Origin: Variovorax paradoxus
GTDB taxonomy: Bacteria > Pseudomonadota > Gammaproteobacteria > Burkholderiales > Burkholderiaceae_C
Assembly (NCBI GenBank): GCA_016806145.1
Contig: CP063166.1
Location: 5,642,001 to 5,706,000, forward strand
Direction of reading: 5' to 3'
DNA length: 64,000 nt
The notes beneath the pieces were generated by a model. That model was not told the origin of the DNA and ran no database searches. It saw only the letters and a list, made by a program, of their open reading frames with translations. Below, piece by piece: positions 47,289 through 57,543 of this stretch. A program made the translations under genes and the position numbers. Positions within the stretch are counted from its first letter, which is position 1. Every line of letters starts with the position of its first letter.

Positions 47289-47316
47289 TATGGCCAATAC
47301 GAAGGAGTTTCCCCTG

Positions 47317-48258
<942 letters not shown>

Positions 48259-48283
48259 TCGGCTTCTTTCGCCCCTTCGAACG

Positions 48284-48309
48284 AGCCCGGCCCCGCGCCG
48301 GGCTTTTTC
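48284..48309 (+). terminator. Rho-independent terminator of rpoH
   Basis: AGCCCGGC / GCCGGGCT form an 8-bp stem around a five-base loop, followed by TTTTTCTT. It is 26 bases after the rpoH stop and also close to the convergent AlkD-like gene. Confidence 0.9.
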
Positions 48310-48322
48310 TTGGGGCCTTCGT

Positions 48323-49186
48323 TCAGCCCGGGGTCTTGACGAGCGTGCGCAGCGCGCGCCTGGCGATGTAGCGCGTCTCGGGCGTGTTCGATTCCTTCAC
48401 CCAGCGCGCGCACACGCCATCGACCCACTCCGCCTGCGTCTTGCTCGCGTCGTTGAGCCAGTTGGCGACCGAGTTCTGCACGTAGCGGCTGCCGTCGGCG
48501 CGCAGCGGCTCGAGGAGCGGCAGCGCGCGCCAGGGTTCGGCCTTCAGCGCCTCGATCTGCGCGCACCACACGCCGCGCGGGCGCGTGAGTTCGCTCGCGA
48601 AGCGGCGGATGTTGGGATCGCCATCGCGCACCCACGGCTGCAGCAGCGCGAGCGCCTCGTCGAGCGAGCCGACGACCGCGTCGCGCACCGCCATCCAGGC
48701 GATCTCTCGCACGCCGAAATGCGGATCGGCCGCGAAGCGCCGCACCGCCTCGAGCTGCCCGGCCAGCGGCAATTGCGACAGCGTGACCCACTGCGCCGCC
48801 CAGCAGCTCGCGACGTCGCTGGCATGCGTGGCGAGCCGGTGCGCAACGGCGTCGCGTTCGTCGTGCAGCGCGGCGAGGTCGTACAGCGCGCGTGCGATGT
48901 GGCCGTGCCGCTGCATCGGCTTGAAGGCACTCAGCATCGCCAGCGTGTCGACCAGCCGCTCGCTCGCCGCGTCGAGGCCGATGTGGCCCGCCACGCTGCG
49001 CGCCAGCTGCGGCAGTTCGAGCGCGAGGAATTCGTTGAGGTTGACGGTCTCGATCAGCCCGTCGTTGAGCGCACGCAGCACCTCGGGCGGGATCAGCGCG
49101 ATGCGGAACGCGCCCTTGCGCGCCTTCAGGTGCTCGACCGCTTCGATCGCTGCGGCGAGGCTCGCGACCTCCGTGCCGGGCGCCAT
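48323..49186 (-). CDS. HEAT-repeat DNA alkylation repair-like protein (AlkD-like)
   Basis: The protein of about 287 residues is all-helical with HEAT-like repeats (FGVREIAWMAVRDAVVG, GDPNIRRFASELTRPRGVW, SRYVQNSVANWLNDASK). This resembles the AlkD/AlkC class of alkylpurine glycosylases, in particular the conserved RPRGVW and NSVANWLND motifs. Activity cannot be confirmed. The start at 49186 is used; the reading frame upstream runs into the sco gene. It lies 4 bases downstream of sco on the minus strand, at the end of the oxidase cluster. Confidence 0.78.
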   Translation of the reverse strand: MAPGTEVASLAAAIEAVEHLKARKGAFRIALIPPEVLRALNDGLIETVNLNEFLALELPQLARSVAGHIGLDAASERLVDTLAMLSAFKPMQRHGHIARALYDLAALHDERDAVAHRLATHASDVASCWAAQWVTLSQLPLAGQLEAVRRFAADPHFGVREIAWMAVRDAVVGSLDEALALLQPWVRDGDPNIRRFASELTRPRGVWCAQIEALKAEPWRALPLLEPLRADGSRYVQNSVANWLNDASKTQAEWVDGVCARWVKESNTPETRYIARRALRTLVKTPG

Positions 49187-49190
49187 CGGC

Positions 49191-49808
49191 TCAGGCCGCC
49201 AGCAGGGTCTTGATGTCGGCCACCATCGGCGGCACGCCGGCGCCGTAGCGCGCATACAGCCGCAGCCGGCCCTGCGGGTCGTAGACGAAGCTCGCTGCCG
49301 AGTGGTCCATCGAGTAGCTGGTGGGCGTCTTGCCGTCGACCTTCTTGTAGTAGACCTTGAAGTCCTTGGTCGTGGCGGCCAGCTCGTCGGCCGTCGGGAT
49401 CAGCGCGACGAAGCTGGGGTCGAAGGCGCCCATGTAGGCCTTCATCACCTCGGGCGTGTCGCGCGCCGGGTCGACCGTGACGAACACCACCTGCAGCTTG
49501 TCGCCGTCGGCGCCGAGCTGCTGCTTGACCTGCGCCATCTCGGTCATGGTGGTCGGGCAGACGTCGGGGCACTGCGCGTAGCCGAAGAACAGCACGACCA
49601 CCTTGCCCTTGAAGTCGGCCATGGTGCGCTGCTTGCCGTCGGCGTCCTTCAGCGAGAAGTCGCGCGCGTAGTCGGCGCCCGTGATGTCGACCGCATTGAA
49701 GCTCTGCTTGGTCTCGTTGCAGCCCGCGAGGCCCAGCCCCACGGTGGCCATCACGGCGGTCCAGCCTGCGCCGGCGGCGATCAATTTCAGGGCATTGCGC
49801 TTGTTCAT
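49191..49808 (-). CDS. SCO1/SenC-type copper chaperone for cytochrome oxidase
   Basis: The 205-residue protein has a lipoprotein-like signal (lipobox LAGC) and a thioredoxin fold with the copper motif CPDVC and the distal His in DHSAASFVYDP. SCO proteins deliver copper to the CuA site of subunit II. It is three bases downstream of ctaB on the same strand. A second, more divergent SCO-like protein is encoded at 51989. Confidence 0.94.
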   Translation of the reverse strand: MNKRNALKLIAAGAGWTAVMATVGLGLAGCNETKQSFNAVDITGADYARDFSLKDADGKQRTMADFKGKVVVLFFGYAQCPDVCPTTMTEMAQVKQQLGADGDKLQVVFVTVDPARDTPEVMKAYMGAFDPSFVALIPTADELAATTKDFKVYYKKVDGKTPTSYSMDHSAASFVYDPQGRLRLYARYGAGVPPMVADIKTLLAA

Positions 49809-49811
49809 GGG

Positions 49812-50717
49812 TCAGCGGAGGTAATGGTCGACGAGCAAGGCCGCGAACAGCACGCTCAGGTGGATCAGCGAGAACCGGAAGGTCTTGCGCGCCAGGGCGT
49901 CGGAGTAGTTGCGCCACAGCGCGAAGGCGTAGCCGGTGAAGCCCACGCTCACGACCACCGCCACCGCGAGGTAGAGCCAGCCGCTCATGCCGTAGATGAA
50001 CGGCATCAGGCAGCCCGCGAACAGGATGAAGGTGTAGAGCAGCACCTGCAGCCGCGTGAACTCGTTGCCGTGCGTGACCGGCAGCATCGGCAGGCCGGCC
50101 TTGCGGTAGTCCTCGACGCGGTAGAGCGCGAGCGCCCAGAAGTGCGGCGGGGTCCACAGGAAGATGATGAGGAACAGGATCAGCGCCTCGGGTCCCACCT
50201 CGCCCGTCATCGCGGCCCAACCCAGCACCGGCGGCATCGCGCCCGAAGCGCCGCCGATCACGATGTTCTGCGGCGTCAGCGGCTTGAGGATCACGGTGTA
50301 GATCACCGCGTAGCCGACGAAGGTGGCGAAGGTCAGCCACATGGTCAGCGGATTGACGGTGAACCACAGCAGCACCGAGCCGGCGATGCACAGCGCCGCC
50401 GAGAACAGCAGCGCCTGGCGGTCGCTGAGCTCGCCGCGCGCGGTCGGGCGCCAGGCGGTGCGCTTCATCTTGGCGTCGATGCCCTTCTCGACCAGGCAGT
50501 TGAAGGCCGCCGCCGCGCCCGCCACCAGCCAGATGCCGATGCAGGCCAGGACGGCGCGCTGCACGTCGAGCCACGAGGGCGCGCCGGGCACGGCCAGCAC
50601 CATGCCGATCAGCGCGCAGAAGACGATCAGCTGCACCACGCGCGGCTTGGTGAGCGCGTAGAACTGGCGCAGCACGCTCGCGCCATGCGCCTGCTGCAGG
50701 GGAATCGGGGTGCTCAT
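49812..50717 (-). CDS. ctaB: Protoheme IX farnesyltransferase
   Basis: This UbiA-family integral membrane enzyme converts heme b to heme o. The 301-residue protein has about nine hydrophobic segments, starts with [18 protein letters not shown], has the prenyl-diphosphate motif around [15 protein letters not shown] and the second Asp region [19 protein letters not shown]. Its start overlaps the ctaA stop by four bases. With CtaA it provides heme a for the oxidase. Confidence 0.95.
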   Translation of the reverse strand: MSTPIPLQQAHGASVLRQFYALTKPRVVQLIVFCALIGMVLAVPGAPSWLDVQRAVLACIGIWLVAGAAAAFNCLVEKGIDAKMKRTAWRPTARGELSDRQALLFSAALCIAGSVLLWFTVNPLTMWLTFATFVGYAVIYTVILKPLTPQNIVIGGASGAMPPVLGWAAMTGEVGPEALILFLIIFLWTPPHFWALALYRVEDYRKAGLPMLPVTHGNEFTRLQVLLYTFILFAGCLMPFIYGMSGWLYLAVAVVVSVGFTGYAFALWRNYSDALARKTFRFSLIHLSVLFAALLVDHYLR

Positions 50718-51952
50718 CGGGGGACCTCCGCGCCGCGCAAGGGGGCGCCAGCTGGAACGGCGGGGTTCGCGCGCGACAGGCGGGCGCCGGCCGCCTGCTC
50801 GCGCCGGCTCTCGCACAGCGCCCAGACCAGCACCACCGCCAGGGCCGCGGCGCCGCCCGTGTGCAGCACGGCCGCCGCGAGCGGCCAGCCGAGCAGCACG
50901 TTGCCCAGGCCGGTGGCGAGCTGCAGCAGCGCGAGGCCGGCGAGCCAGCCGGCCTGCGGCCGCAGGCCGTCGATGCGGCGCATGCGCCAGGCCAGCAGGC
51001 CGAGCGCGACGAACACGAGGTAGGCCATGAGCCGGTGCGCGTAGTGGATGGCGGTCAGCGCCGCGAAATCGAGCGGCACGCCCTCGCCGGTCACGCCGAG
51101 GTGGCGCCAGATCTCGAAGCCCTGCGCGAAATTCATCGGCGGCCACCAGCTGTCCTGGCAGGTCGGAAACTGGGTGCACGCGAGCACCGCGTAGTTGGTG
51201 CTGACCCAGCCGCCAAGCGCGATCTGCGGCACCAGCAGCACCGAGGTCGCGATCAGCCCGTTGCGCAGCGCCGGCGACACCGGCGTGGGCAGGCGCTGCG
51301 CGGCCACCTGGCGGTAGCGCACGGCCTGGATGCACAGCAGCGCGAGCAGCACCACGGCGCCCAGCAGGTGCAAGGTGACGATGGCGGGAAAGAGCTTCCA
51401 GGTGACGGTGAGCGCGCCGAAGGCCCCCTGCAGGCAGACCCAGACCAGCGTGGCCGCGGGCCACCAGGCACTGAGCGCGGCATGGTCGCCCCCTTGCCGC
51501 GCCGACGAAGGCGCCGCCCTCGCCTGCCTGCGCTGCCGCGCGCGCACCACCCAGGTCGCGATAGCGAGCACCGTGATCAGCGCGCCGACGCCGGTGGCGA
51601 GATAGCGGTGGACCATCTCGACCCAGGCCTTGCTGTGCGTGACCGGGCCGGTGGGCTGCGCGGCCTGCGCCATCGCGATCTCGTGGCGCGCGCCGACCGG
51701 GCTCGCATTGCCGTAGCAGCCCGGCCAGTCGGGGCAACCCAGGCCCGAATCGGTGAGGCGCGTGAAGGCGCCGAACAGCGTGAGGTCGAAGGTCAGGAAC
51801 AGGGTGAGCACGGTCAGCGCATGCAGCCGCCGCGCCGGGCCGGCCCCCGCGTTGCGCCGCCACACCCAGACCAGCGGCCCGAGCGCGATCAGCGCGCCGG
51901 CCGCCAGCAACCAGGCGATCGGCGTGAGGTCGTAGAGCGAGCTGGAGTCCAT
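50714..51952 (-). CDS. ctaA: Heme A synthase (COX15/CtaA)
   Basis: CtaA oxidises heme o to heme a. The 412-residue protein has eight predicted transmembrane helices with heme-ligand His in [38 protein letters not shown] and [10 protein letters not shown]. Two Cys pairs in outside loops (CPDWPGC and CTQFPTC) match the type with extracytoplasmic disulfides. It overlaps ctaB by four bases and is 36 bases downstream of the SCO-like gene. Confidence 0.95.
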   Translation of the reverse strand: MDSSSLYDLTPIAWLLAAGALIALGPLVWVWRRNAGAGPARRLHALTVLTLFLTFDLTLFGAFTRLTDSGLGCPDWPGCYGNASPVGARHEIAMAQAAQPTGPVTHSKAWVEMVHRYLATGVGALITVLAIATWVVRARQRRQARAAPSSARQGGDHAALSAWWPAATLVWVCLQGAFGALTVTWKLFPAIVTLHLLGAVVLLALLCIQAVRYRQVAAQRLPTPVSPALRNGLIATSVLLVPQIALGGWVSTNYAVLACTQFPTCQDSWWPPMNFAQGFEIWRHLGVTGEGVPLDFAALTAIHYAHRLMAYLVFVALGLLAWRMRRIDGLRPQAGWLAGLALLQLATGLGNVLLGWPLAAAVLHTGGAAALAVVLVWALCESRREQAAGARLSRANPAVPAGAPLRGAEVPR

Positions 51953-51988
51953 CTTGATTGAAAGCGTCGTGCGTCTTCGTCGTCGCGC

Positions 51989-52669
51989 TCAGCGGCCCGG
52001 CTCGTCCCACGAGGCGGAGGCGCGCAACAGGCGGTCGAGGTCGCGCTTGGCGCGGCCCGCGCCCTTGGCATCCATGCGCGCGGGGAAACGCATCATGAAG
52101 TTGCCCATCGGGTCGACCACGAACAGGTGCTCGGCCAGCGTGTGGCCGGCTTCGGGCGTGAACCACTTGGCGAGCTGCTCGGGCGGCAGGCGCAGCACGG
52201 TGGCGCCGCGCAGGCCGTTCTCGAGGCGCTCGGGCACGGGCGCGGCATCGCTGACCAGCCAGACGCGGTCGAGCCGGTCCTTCTCGCGGCCCAGCACCTC
52301 GCGCAGCTGGCGCTGCAGGTAGAGCTGCTGTTCGCACAGCGCGTCGCAGGCGGCATCGCCCACGGCCACCAGCAGCCACTGGCCCTTGAGCGTCTGCAGG
52401 CTGACCGGCGCGCCCGCGCGGTCGGCGGCGGTCAGCGCGGGCATCTCGTGCTGCGGGTCGATCAGCTGGCCGTAGACGCTGCGGCCCTCGGGCCGGATCA
52501 CGTAGTAGGTGAAGTACGAAGCGATCACGGGCGCCGCGCACATCAGCATCACGGCGATCATCTTCCAGCGCCCGACGACCGTGCGGCGGCCCTCCGCGCC
52601 GTCGAGCGCCTGGGTCGGCGACGGCATCGAGTGCACGGTCAGCCCCAGCGGCTCGTCAGCGGACTGCAT
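51989..52669 (-). CDS. Membrane-anchored SCO-like protein of the oxidase cluster
   Basis: The protein of about 226 residues has one transmembrane helix ([19 protein letters not shown]) followed by [12 protein letters not shown] and a thioredoxin-like domain. It has a CxxxC pair (CDALC) and a distal His in [11 protein letters not shown], the same pattern as SCO1 but with little other similarity. It probably takes part in CuA or CuB metallation or in redox control of subunit II; this is inference. The start is uncertain: 52669 gives 14 bases of overlap with surf1, 52723 would overlap by 68. It lies between surf1 and ctaA. Confidence 0.75.
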   Translation of the reverse strand: MQSADEPLGLTVHSMPSPTQALDGAEGRRTVVGRWKMIAVMLMCAAPVIASYFTYYVIRPEGRSVYGQLIDPQHEMPALTAADRAGAPVSLQTLKGQWLLVAVGDAACDALCEQQLYLQRQLREVLGREKDRLDRVWLVSDAAPVPERLENGLRGATVLRLPPEQLAKWFTPEAGHTLAEHLFVVDPMGNFMMRFPARMDAKGAGRAKRDLDRLLRASASWDEPGR

Positions 52670-53504
52670 CGCGGCGTGCGCGGCGCGAGCGCCGGAGGGG
52701 GGCAATGAATTGGAACCAGACATAGAGGATCACCACGAGGGCCGACAGGCCGAACCACTGGAATGCATAGCCATAGTGTTTCTCCAGGCCCAGCGCGGGC
52801 GCCGGCCAATCGCGCTGCAGGCCCTCGGAAGCAGGCCCGGTCTGCTGCAGCGACACGTCGGTGCGCAGCGGCAGTTGCGTTTCGGCACGGAAGCCTTCGA
52901 GGTCGAGATTCTGCCGGATGGGCGAAGACCCCTCGCCAGCCGGTGCCGAGGCCGGCGCGGCGGGCTTGCCGAGCTCGAGCAGGTGGCCCGGCGGCGGCTC
53001 GATCAGGCCGGTGACGTCGACGAGGCCGGCCGGCGTCTGGACCGCGCCCAGCTGCGTGCGATCGTTGAAATTGCGCTGGATCCAGCCGCGCTGCACCATC
53101 ACCGTCTGGTTGCTGCCCTCGAGCGCGAGCGGCGTCAGCACGTAGAAGCCGGGCACGCCGTGCATCTGGCGGTTGTCGAGGTACACCGACTGCGCCGCGA
53201 GCCACAGCCCGCGCAGGTGCACGGGGCGGTGCAGCATCTCGGCCGGCCGCTCGAGCCCGAGGAAATCGGCCTGCTCCAGCGGCGGCTTGAGCTTCTGGGC
53301 CTCGATCTCGGCCTGCAGCGCCTCCTTCTGCGCCGCGCGCGAGAGCTGCCAGCGGCCCAGCGAGATGGTCGACGAGACGGTGACCAGCGCGGCGATGGTC
53401 ATCAGCCAGAAGCGGGCCCAGGTCCAGCCGCGGTCGCTGCGCTGGCGGGAGGAGGCGGTGTCCGGCGCGCGGCCGGGAGGCGGGGTCAGGGGATCGGGAG
53501 TCAC
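52656..53504 (-). CDS. SURF1-family cytochrome oxidase assembly protein (GTG start)
   Basis: The protein of about 282 residues has the SURF1 layout: N-terminal transmembrane helix (FWLMTIAALVTVSSTISLGRWQ with the conserved LGRWQ), a periplasmic domain containing VYLDNRQMHGVPGFYVLTPL and VQRGWI, and a C-terminal helix (YAFQWFGLSALVVILYVWF). SURF1 aids heme a insertion. No ATG is placed well; GTG at 53504 gives VTPDPLTPPPG as N-terminus and is preferred. The first 25 residues are variable. Confidence 0.88.
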   Translation of the reverse strand: MTPDPLTPPPGRAPDTASSRQRSDRGWTWARFWLMTIAALVTVSSTISLGRWQLSRAAQKEALQAEIEAQKLKPPLEQADFLGLERPAEMLHRPVHLRGLWLAAQSVYLDNRQMHGVPGFYVLTPLALEGSNQTVMVQRGWIQRNFNDRTQLGAVQTPAGLVDVTGLIEPPPGHLLELGKPAAPASAPAGEGSSPIRQNLDLEGFRAETQLPLRTDVSLQQTGPASEGLQRDWPAPALGLEKHYGYAFQWFGLSALVVILYVWFQFIAPLRRSRRARRDAVR

Positions 53505-53540
53505 TGGAGCGCGGGTGGCAGGCGGCCGATAATGCGGGTC

Positions 53541-53762
53541 ATGAAATACTTCGTTGCCCTGTTGTTCGTGGGCATCTTCGCGAGCCTGGCTTTCGCGCTC
53601 TTCTACATGTTGAAGGACGGTCGCAACGGGCGCGCCAAGAGCGGCGGCATGGCGCGCGCGCTCACCTTTCGGATCGGCCTCTCGGTCCTTTTGTTCCTCT
53701 GCATGCTGCTGGCCTGGAAACTGGGCTACATCCAGCCCACCGGGCTCCCTCTCGGCAAGTAG
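53541..53762 (+). CDS. Twin-transmembrane protein (DUF2909-like)
   Basis: The 73-residue protein has two transmembrane helices (YFVALLFVGIFASLAFALFYM and LTFRIGLSVLLFLCMLLAW) joined by a short basic loop KDGRNGRAKSGG. This matches the small DUF2909-type proteins found in oxidase clusters. It is on the opposite strand to the cta genes, divergent from surf1 by 36 bases and convergent with ctaE. The role is unknown but location suggests oxidase assembly. Confidence 0.85.
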   Translation: MKYFVALLFVGIFASLAFALFYMLKDGRNGRAKSGGMARALTFRIGLSVLLFLCMLLAWKLGYIQPTGLPLGK

Positions 53763-53783
53763 GTGGTGCTCGTTCCACGAGAA

Positions 53784-53819
53784 CCACAAAAAAGGCGCCT
53801 GACGGCGCCTTTTTTGTGG
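53784..53819. terminator. Bidirectional terminator between DUF2909-like gene and ctaE
   Basis: CCACAAAAAAGGCGCC and GGCGCCTTTTTTGTGG form a 16-bp perfect stem around TGAC. The A-run and T-run allow termination in both directions, serving the plus-strand small gene and the minus-strand ctaE. Confidence 0.95.
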
Positions 53820-53839
53820 AATGCCGCGAGGTGCTTCGC

Positions 53840-54721
53840 TCAAAGCCAATAGACCAGCATGTAGAGGCCCAGCCACACCACGTCGACGAAGTGCCAGTAC
53901 CAGGCGGCGCCCTCGAAACCGAAGTGGCGCTCGGGCGTGAAGTGGCCCTTCTGCAGGCGCAGCGTGATGAACAGCAGCATCAGCATGCCGATGAACACGT
54001 GCAGGCCGTGGAAACCGGTCAGCATGAAGAAGGTCGAGCCGTAGGTGCCCGAGCTGAGCTTGAGGTTCAGTTCGGTGTACAGGTGGTAGTACTCGTAGCC
54101 CTGCACGCCCAGGAAGACCACGCCGAGCAGCACGGTGAGCCACATGAAGCGGATGGTCTGCGCACGATGGCCGGCACGCAGCGCGTGGTGGGCGATGGTC
54201 AGGGTCACGCCCGAGCTCAGCAGCAGCGCGGTGTTGATCGTGGGCAGCCAGAACGGGCCGACGGTCTGGAACGGCTCGACGATGCCGGCCGGCGAACCGG
54301 TCACGCCGGCCGCGACGCTGGGCCACACGGCCTTGAAATCGGGCCACAGCAGGGCGTTGTCCAGGCTGCCGAGGTTCGGCAGCGCATGGGTGCGGGCCCA
54401 CCACAGCGCGGTGAAGAAGGCGCCGAAGAACATCACCTCGGAGAAGATGAACCAGCTCATGCTCCAGCGGTACGAGAGGTCGATCTTGTGGCCGTACTGG
54501 CCGCTCTCGCTCTCGCCGATGGCGGCGCGGAACCACACGAACAGCGTGCCGAGCCAGATCAGCATGCCCAGCAGCAGCGACCACGCACCCCACTGGTGGC
54601 CGTTGATCCACTGCCCCGCGCCGAGGATCACGAAGAACAGGCCGATGGCGGACACGACCGGGTAGGCCGAGGGTCCTGGCACGAAGTAGTAAGGCGTGGT
54701 GCCGTGGGTGGTTGAACTCAT
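53840..54721 (-). CDS. ctaE: Cytochrome c oxidase subunit III
   Basis: The 293-residue protein has seven hydrophobic segments and COX3 landmarks: WSMSWFIFSEVMFFGAFF with the conserved Glu, STFFMLTGFHGLHVFIG, and the terminal WYWHFVDVVWLGLYMLVYWL. The N-terminus is SSTTHGTTPYYFVPGPSAYPVV. It is 71 bases downstream of the DUF2970 gene on the same strand and closes the first part of the cta cluster at a strong terminator. Confidence 0.96.
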   Translation of the reverse strand: MSSTTHGTTPYYFVPGPSAYPVVSAIGLFFVILGAGQWINGHQWGAWSLLLGMLIWLGTLFVWFRAAIGESESGQYGHKIDLSYRWSMSWFIFSEVMFFGAFFTALWWARTHALPNLGSLDNALLWPDFKAVWPSVAAGVTGSPAGIVEPFQTVGPFWLPTINTALLLSSGVTLTIAHHALRAGHRAQTIRFMWLTVLLGVVFLGVQGYEYYHLYTELNLKLSSGTYGSTFFMLTGFHGLHVFIGMLMLLFITLRLQKGHFTPERHFGFEGAAWYWHFVDVVWLGLYMLVYWL

Positions 54722-54792
54722 ATCAGCTCCTGGCTTTCTTTCTTCTCTCGATTCGATGGGTTCTGGGTAGCGTGGGTTCGTCCGCTCGGGGC

Positions 54793-55020
54793 TCAGGGCG
54801 CGACCACGAAGCGCACCACCAGCACGAGGCCGACGATGAACGCGATCACCATGACGAAGGCGACCGCGATGATGTGCAGCGGGTTCAGCTTGGCCAGGTC
54901 GTCCTGGTAGGCGCTCTTCTTGCGGATGCCGAAGAACGACCAGGCCACGGCCTTGAGGGTCGCGAGCAGCGAGCCCTTGCGTTGCGTGGCAGGTGTGGGG
55001 GTGGGCGGCGAATCGACCAT
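54793..55020 (-). CDS. DUF2970 small membrane protein
   Basis: The 75-residue protein has SLLATLKAVAWSFFGIRKKSAYQDDLAKLNP followed by one transmembrane helix (HIIAVAFVMVIAFIVGLVLV). This matches DUF2970, a small family found in betaproteobacterial oxidase clusters. Its start overlaps the ctaG stop (ATGA), so it is translated with ctaG. Function is unknown. Confidence 0.88.
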   Translation of the reverse strand: MVDSPPTPTPATQRKGSLLATLKAVAWSFFGIRKKSAYQDDLAKLNPLHIIAVAFVMVIAFIVGLVLVVRFVVAP

Positions 55021-55646
55021 CACGAACGCGGCTCGGCGGCGGTGGTGGGCGCGACGGCGACCGGCGCCGCGGGCGTCTTGCCGCCGACCTCGAAGAAGGT
55101 GTACGACAAGGTGATCGTCTTCACGTCCTTCGAGATCTTGGGATCGATCACGAAGGCGACCGGCCACTGCTTCTTCTCGCCCGCGTCGAGCGTGTACTGG
55201 TTGAAGCAGAAGCACTCGAGCTTGTTGAAATAGGGCGCGGCCTGCTGCGGCGCGTAGCTCGGGATGGCCTGCGCGGCCATGCGACGGTTCTGCACGTTCT
55301 GGAACTCGTACATCACCGTGTTGAGCTCGCCCGGGTGCACTTCCATCGTGCGCTCGGCGGGCTTGAAGTCCCAGAGGCCGCCGCGCACGTTGGAGTCGAA
55401 CTCGACCTTGATGGTGCGGGTCATGTCGACCTGCGTGTTGTCGGGCACGCGCACGTTCTTGCCGCCGCTCGCGCCGCCGGGCACCTCGAGCTCGGAGAGC
55501 GCGAGGATGTTGATGCCGGTCATCTCGCAGATGGCGCGGTACAGCGGCACCAGCGCATAGCCGAAAGCGAACATGCCGCAGGCGACCACGGCCAGCTTGC
55601 CGACCATCTGGACATTGGCGCGCCGGATGCGTTGACCGAGGCTCAT
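55020..55646 (-). CDS. ctaG: Cytochrome c oxidase assembly protein CtaG (Cox11)
   Basis: Cox11/CtaG delivers copper to CuB of subunit I. The 208-residue protein has one N-terminal transmembrane helix (KLAVVACGMFAFGYALVPLY), an immunoglobulin-like domain, and the copper motif CFCF in LECFCFNQYTL. IDPKISKDVKTITLSYTFFE is typical. The C-terminus has an Ala/Pro tail. It follows the 37-residue small protein by 37 bases and overlaps DUF2970. Confidence 0.95.
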   Translation of the reverse strand: MSLGQRIRRANVQMVGKLAVVACGMFAFGYALVPLYRAICEMTGINILALSELEVPGGASGGKNVRVPDNTQVDMTRTIKVEFDSNVRGGLWDFKPAERTMEVHPGELNTVMYEFQNVQNRRMAAQAIPSYAPQQAAPYFNKLECFCFNQYTLDAGEKKQWPVAFVIDPKISKDVKTITLSYTFFEVGGKTPAAPVAVAPTTAAEPRS

Positions 55647-55683
55647 GTGCGTGTGCTCCCGTGCCTGGAAATTGATGGAGGCG

Positions 55684-55797
55684 TCAGCGGCCGCTGAACC
55701 AGACCATGCGCACGACGAAGCCGATGAAGAAGATCAGCGCGATGGAGGCCAGCGTGAGCCCCATGCGGCGGTTGTTTCTTCTCTGTTCGGGCGTCAT
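55684..55797 (-). CDS. Very small membrane protein of the oxidase cluster (37 aa)
   Basis: A 37-residue reading frame begins MTPEQRRNNRRMGLTLASIA, followed by a single transmembrane helix (about residues 13-32) and ending WFSGR. The basic N-terminus and single helix match the cytochrome oxidase small assembly proteins annotated between ctaD and ctaG in betaproteobacteria. It lies 46 bases after ctaD and 37 bases before ctaG on the same strand. Short length makes it easily missed. Confidence 0.75.
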   Translation of the reverse strand: MTPEQRRNNRRMGLTLASIALIFFIGFVVRMVWFSGR

Positions 55798-55843
55798 CGC
55801 GTGGCGGTCTCGATCGTCGGGGATGCGTGGGGCGATGCGGCGC

Positions 55844-57481
55844 TCAGCCGATCACCTTGGTGGCGGTCGCGTCGAGCTTGGGCGGCGTCTCGAAGGTGTG
55901 GAACGGCGCCGGCGACGGCACTTCCCACTCGAGGCCTTCGGCGGCTTCCCACGGCTTCTGCGGAGCCTTCTCGCCCTTGCCGAGCATGGTCGGCAGCACG
56001 ACGAAGAAGAAGAAGTACACCTGGGCCAGGCCGAAGGCGAAGGCGCCGACCGATGCCACCGCGTTGAAGTCGGCGAACTGCATCGGGTAGTCGGCATAGC
56101 GACGCGGCATGCCCGCCAGGCCCAGGAAGTGCATCGGGAAGAAGGTGACGTTGAACGAGATCAGCGACCACCAGAAGTGGATCTTGCCGCGCGTTTCGTT
56201 GTACATCACGCCGGTCCACTTGGGCGCCCAGTAGTAGTAGCCCGCGAACATGGCGTACAGCGAGCCGGCCACCAGCACGTAGTGGAAGTGGGCCACCACG
56301 TAGTAGGTGTCCTGCAGCTGGATGTCGATCGGCGCGATCGCGAGGATCAGGCCGGTGAAGCCGCCCATCGTGAACACGAAGATGAAGCCCACCGCGAACA
56401 GCATCGGCGTCTCGAAGGTCATCGAGCCCTGCCACATGGTCGCGATCCAGTTGAAGATCTTCACGGCCGTCGGCACCGCGATCAGCATGGTCGCGTACAT
56501 GAAGAACAGCTGGCCCGTGACCGGCATGCCGGTCGTGAACATGTGGTGCGCCCAGACGATGAACGACAGGATCGCGATCGACGAGGTGGCGTACACCATC
56601 GAGGCGTAGCCGAACAGCTTCTTGCGCGCGAAGGCCGGCACGATCTGGCTGATGATGCCGAAGGCCGGCAAGATCATGATGTAGACCTCGGGGTGGCCGA
56701 AGAACCAGAAGATGTGCTGGTACATCACCGGGTCGCCGCCGCCGGCGGGGTTGAAGAAGCTGGTGCCGAAGTGGCGGTCGGTCAGCGTCATCGTGATGGC
56801 GCCGGCGAGCACCGGCATCACGGCGATCAGCAGGTAGGCGGTGATGAGCCAGGTCCAGCAGAACATCGGCATCTTCATCAGCGTCATGCCGGGGGCGCGC
56901 ATGTTGAGGATGGTCACGATGATGTTGATCGAGCCCATGATCGACGAGGCGCCCATGATGTGCATCGCGAAGATGCCGGCGTCCATCGAGGGGCCCATCT
57001 GCAGCGTGAGCGGCGCGTAGAGCGTCCAGCCCGCGGCCGGTGCGCCGCCGGGCATGAAGAACGAACCGACCAGCATCAGCGCCGCGGGAATCAGCAGCCA
57101 GAAGCTGAAGTTGTTCATGCGCGCGAACGCCATGTCCGAGGCGCCGATCTGCAGCGGGATCATCCAGTTCGCAAAGCCCACGAAGGCCGGCATGATCGCG
57201 CCGAACACCATGATCAGGCCGTGCATGGTGGTGAACTGGTTGAACAGCTCGGGGTTCACCAGCTGCAGGCCCGGCTGGAACAGCTCGGCGCGGATCAGCA
57301 GCGCGAGCACGCCGCCCACCATCAGCATCGTGAAGCTGAACAGCAGGTAGAGCGTGCCGATGTCCTTGTGGTTGGTCGCGAACACCCAGCGGCGCCAGCC
57401 GGTGGGCGCGTGGTGGTCATGGTGGTCGTCGTGCGCGTGGTCGCCGTGGGCGTGACCGTGGGGGTCGAGGACTGCACTCAT
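55844..57481 (-). CDS. ctaD: Cytochrome c oxidase subunit I
   Basis: The catalytic subunit holds heme a, heme a3 and CuB. The 545-residue protein has 12 transmembrane helices and the COX1 landmarks: [28 protein letters not shown] with a heme-ligand His, [17 protein letters not shown] with the His-Tyr crosslink site, [11 protein letters not shown] with the CuB His pair, and [12 protein letters not shown]. The His-rich N-terminus ([17 protein letters not shown]) is an unusual extension that could bind metal. It follows ctaC by 62 bases. Confidence 0.97.
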   Translation of the reverse strand: MSAVLDPHGHAHGDHAHDDHHDHHAPTGWRRWVFATNHKDIGTLYLLFSFTMLMVGGVLALLIRAELFQPGLQLVNPELFNQFTTMHGLIMVFGAIMPAFVGFANWMIPLQIGASDMAFARMNNFSFWLLIPAALMLVGSFFMPGGAPAAGWTLYAPLTLQMGPSMDAGIFAMHIMGASSIMGSINIIVTILNMRAPGMTLMKMPMFCWTWLITAYLLIAVMPVLAGAITMTLTDRHFGTSFFNPAGGGDPVMYQHIFWFFGHPEVYIMILPAFGIISQIVPAFARKKLFGYASMVYATSSIAILSFIVWAHHMFTTGMPVTGQLFFMYATMLIAVPTAVKIFNWIATMWQGSMTFETPMLFAVGFIFVFTMGGFTGLILAIAPIDIQLQDTYYVVAHFHYVLVAGSLYAMFAGYYYWAPKWTGVMYNETRGKIHFWWSLISFNVTFFPMHFLGLAGMPRRYADYPMQFADFNAVASVGAFAFGLAQVYFFFFVVLPTMLGKGEKAPQKPWEAAEGLEWEVPSPAPFHTFETPPKLDATATKVIG

Positions 57482-57543
57482 TTCATCGTTCCTTGAATAT
57501 CTCGTCGCTGGGCGCTGTTCGCTGTATTGTTCCGGTCAACCGA

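Noticed and set aside
47290..47316. Alternative rpoH start at ATG 47290
   Set aside because: It abuts the CIRCE operator with no room for a leader or ribosome binding site, whereas ATG 47317 has GAAGGAG at good spacing and gives the usual sigma-32 N-terminus.
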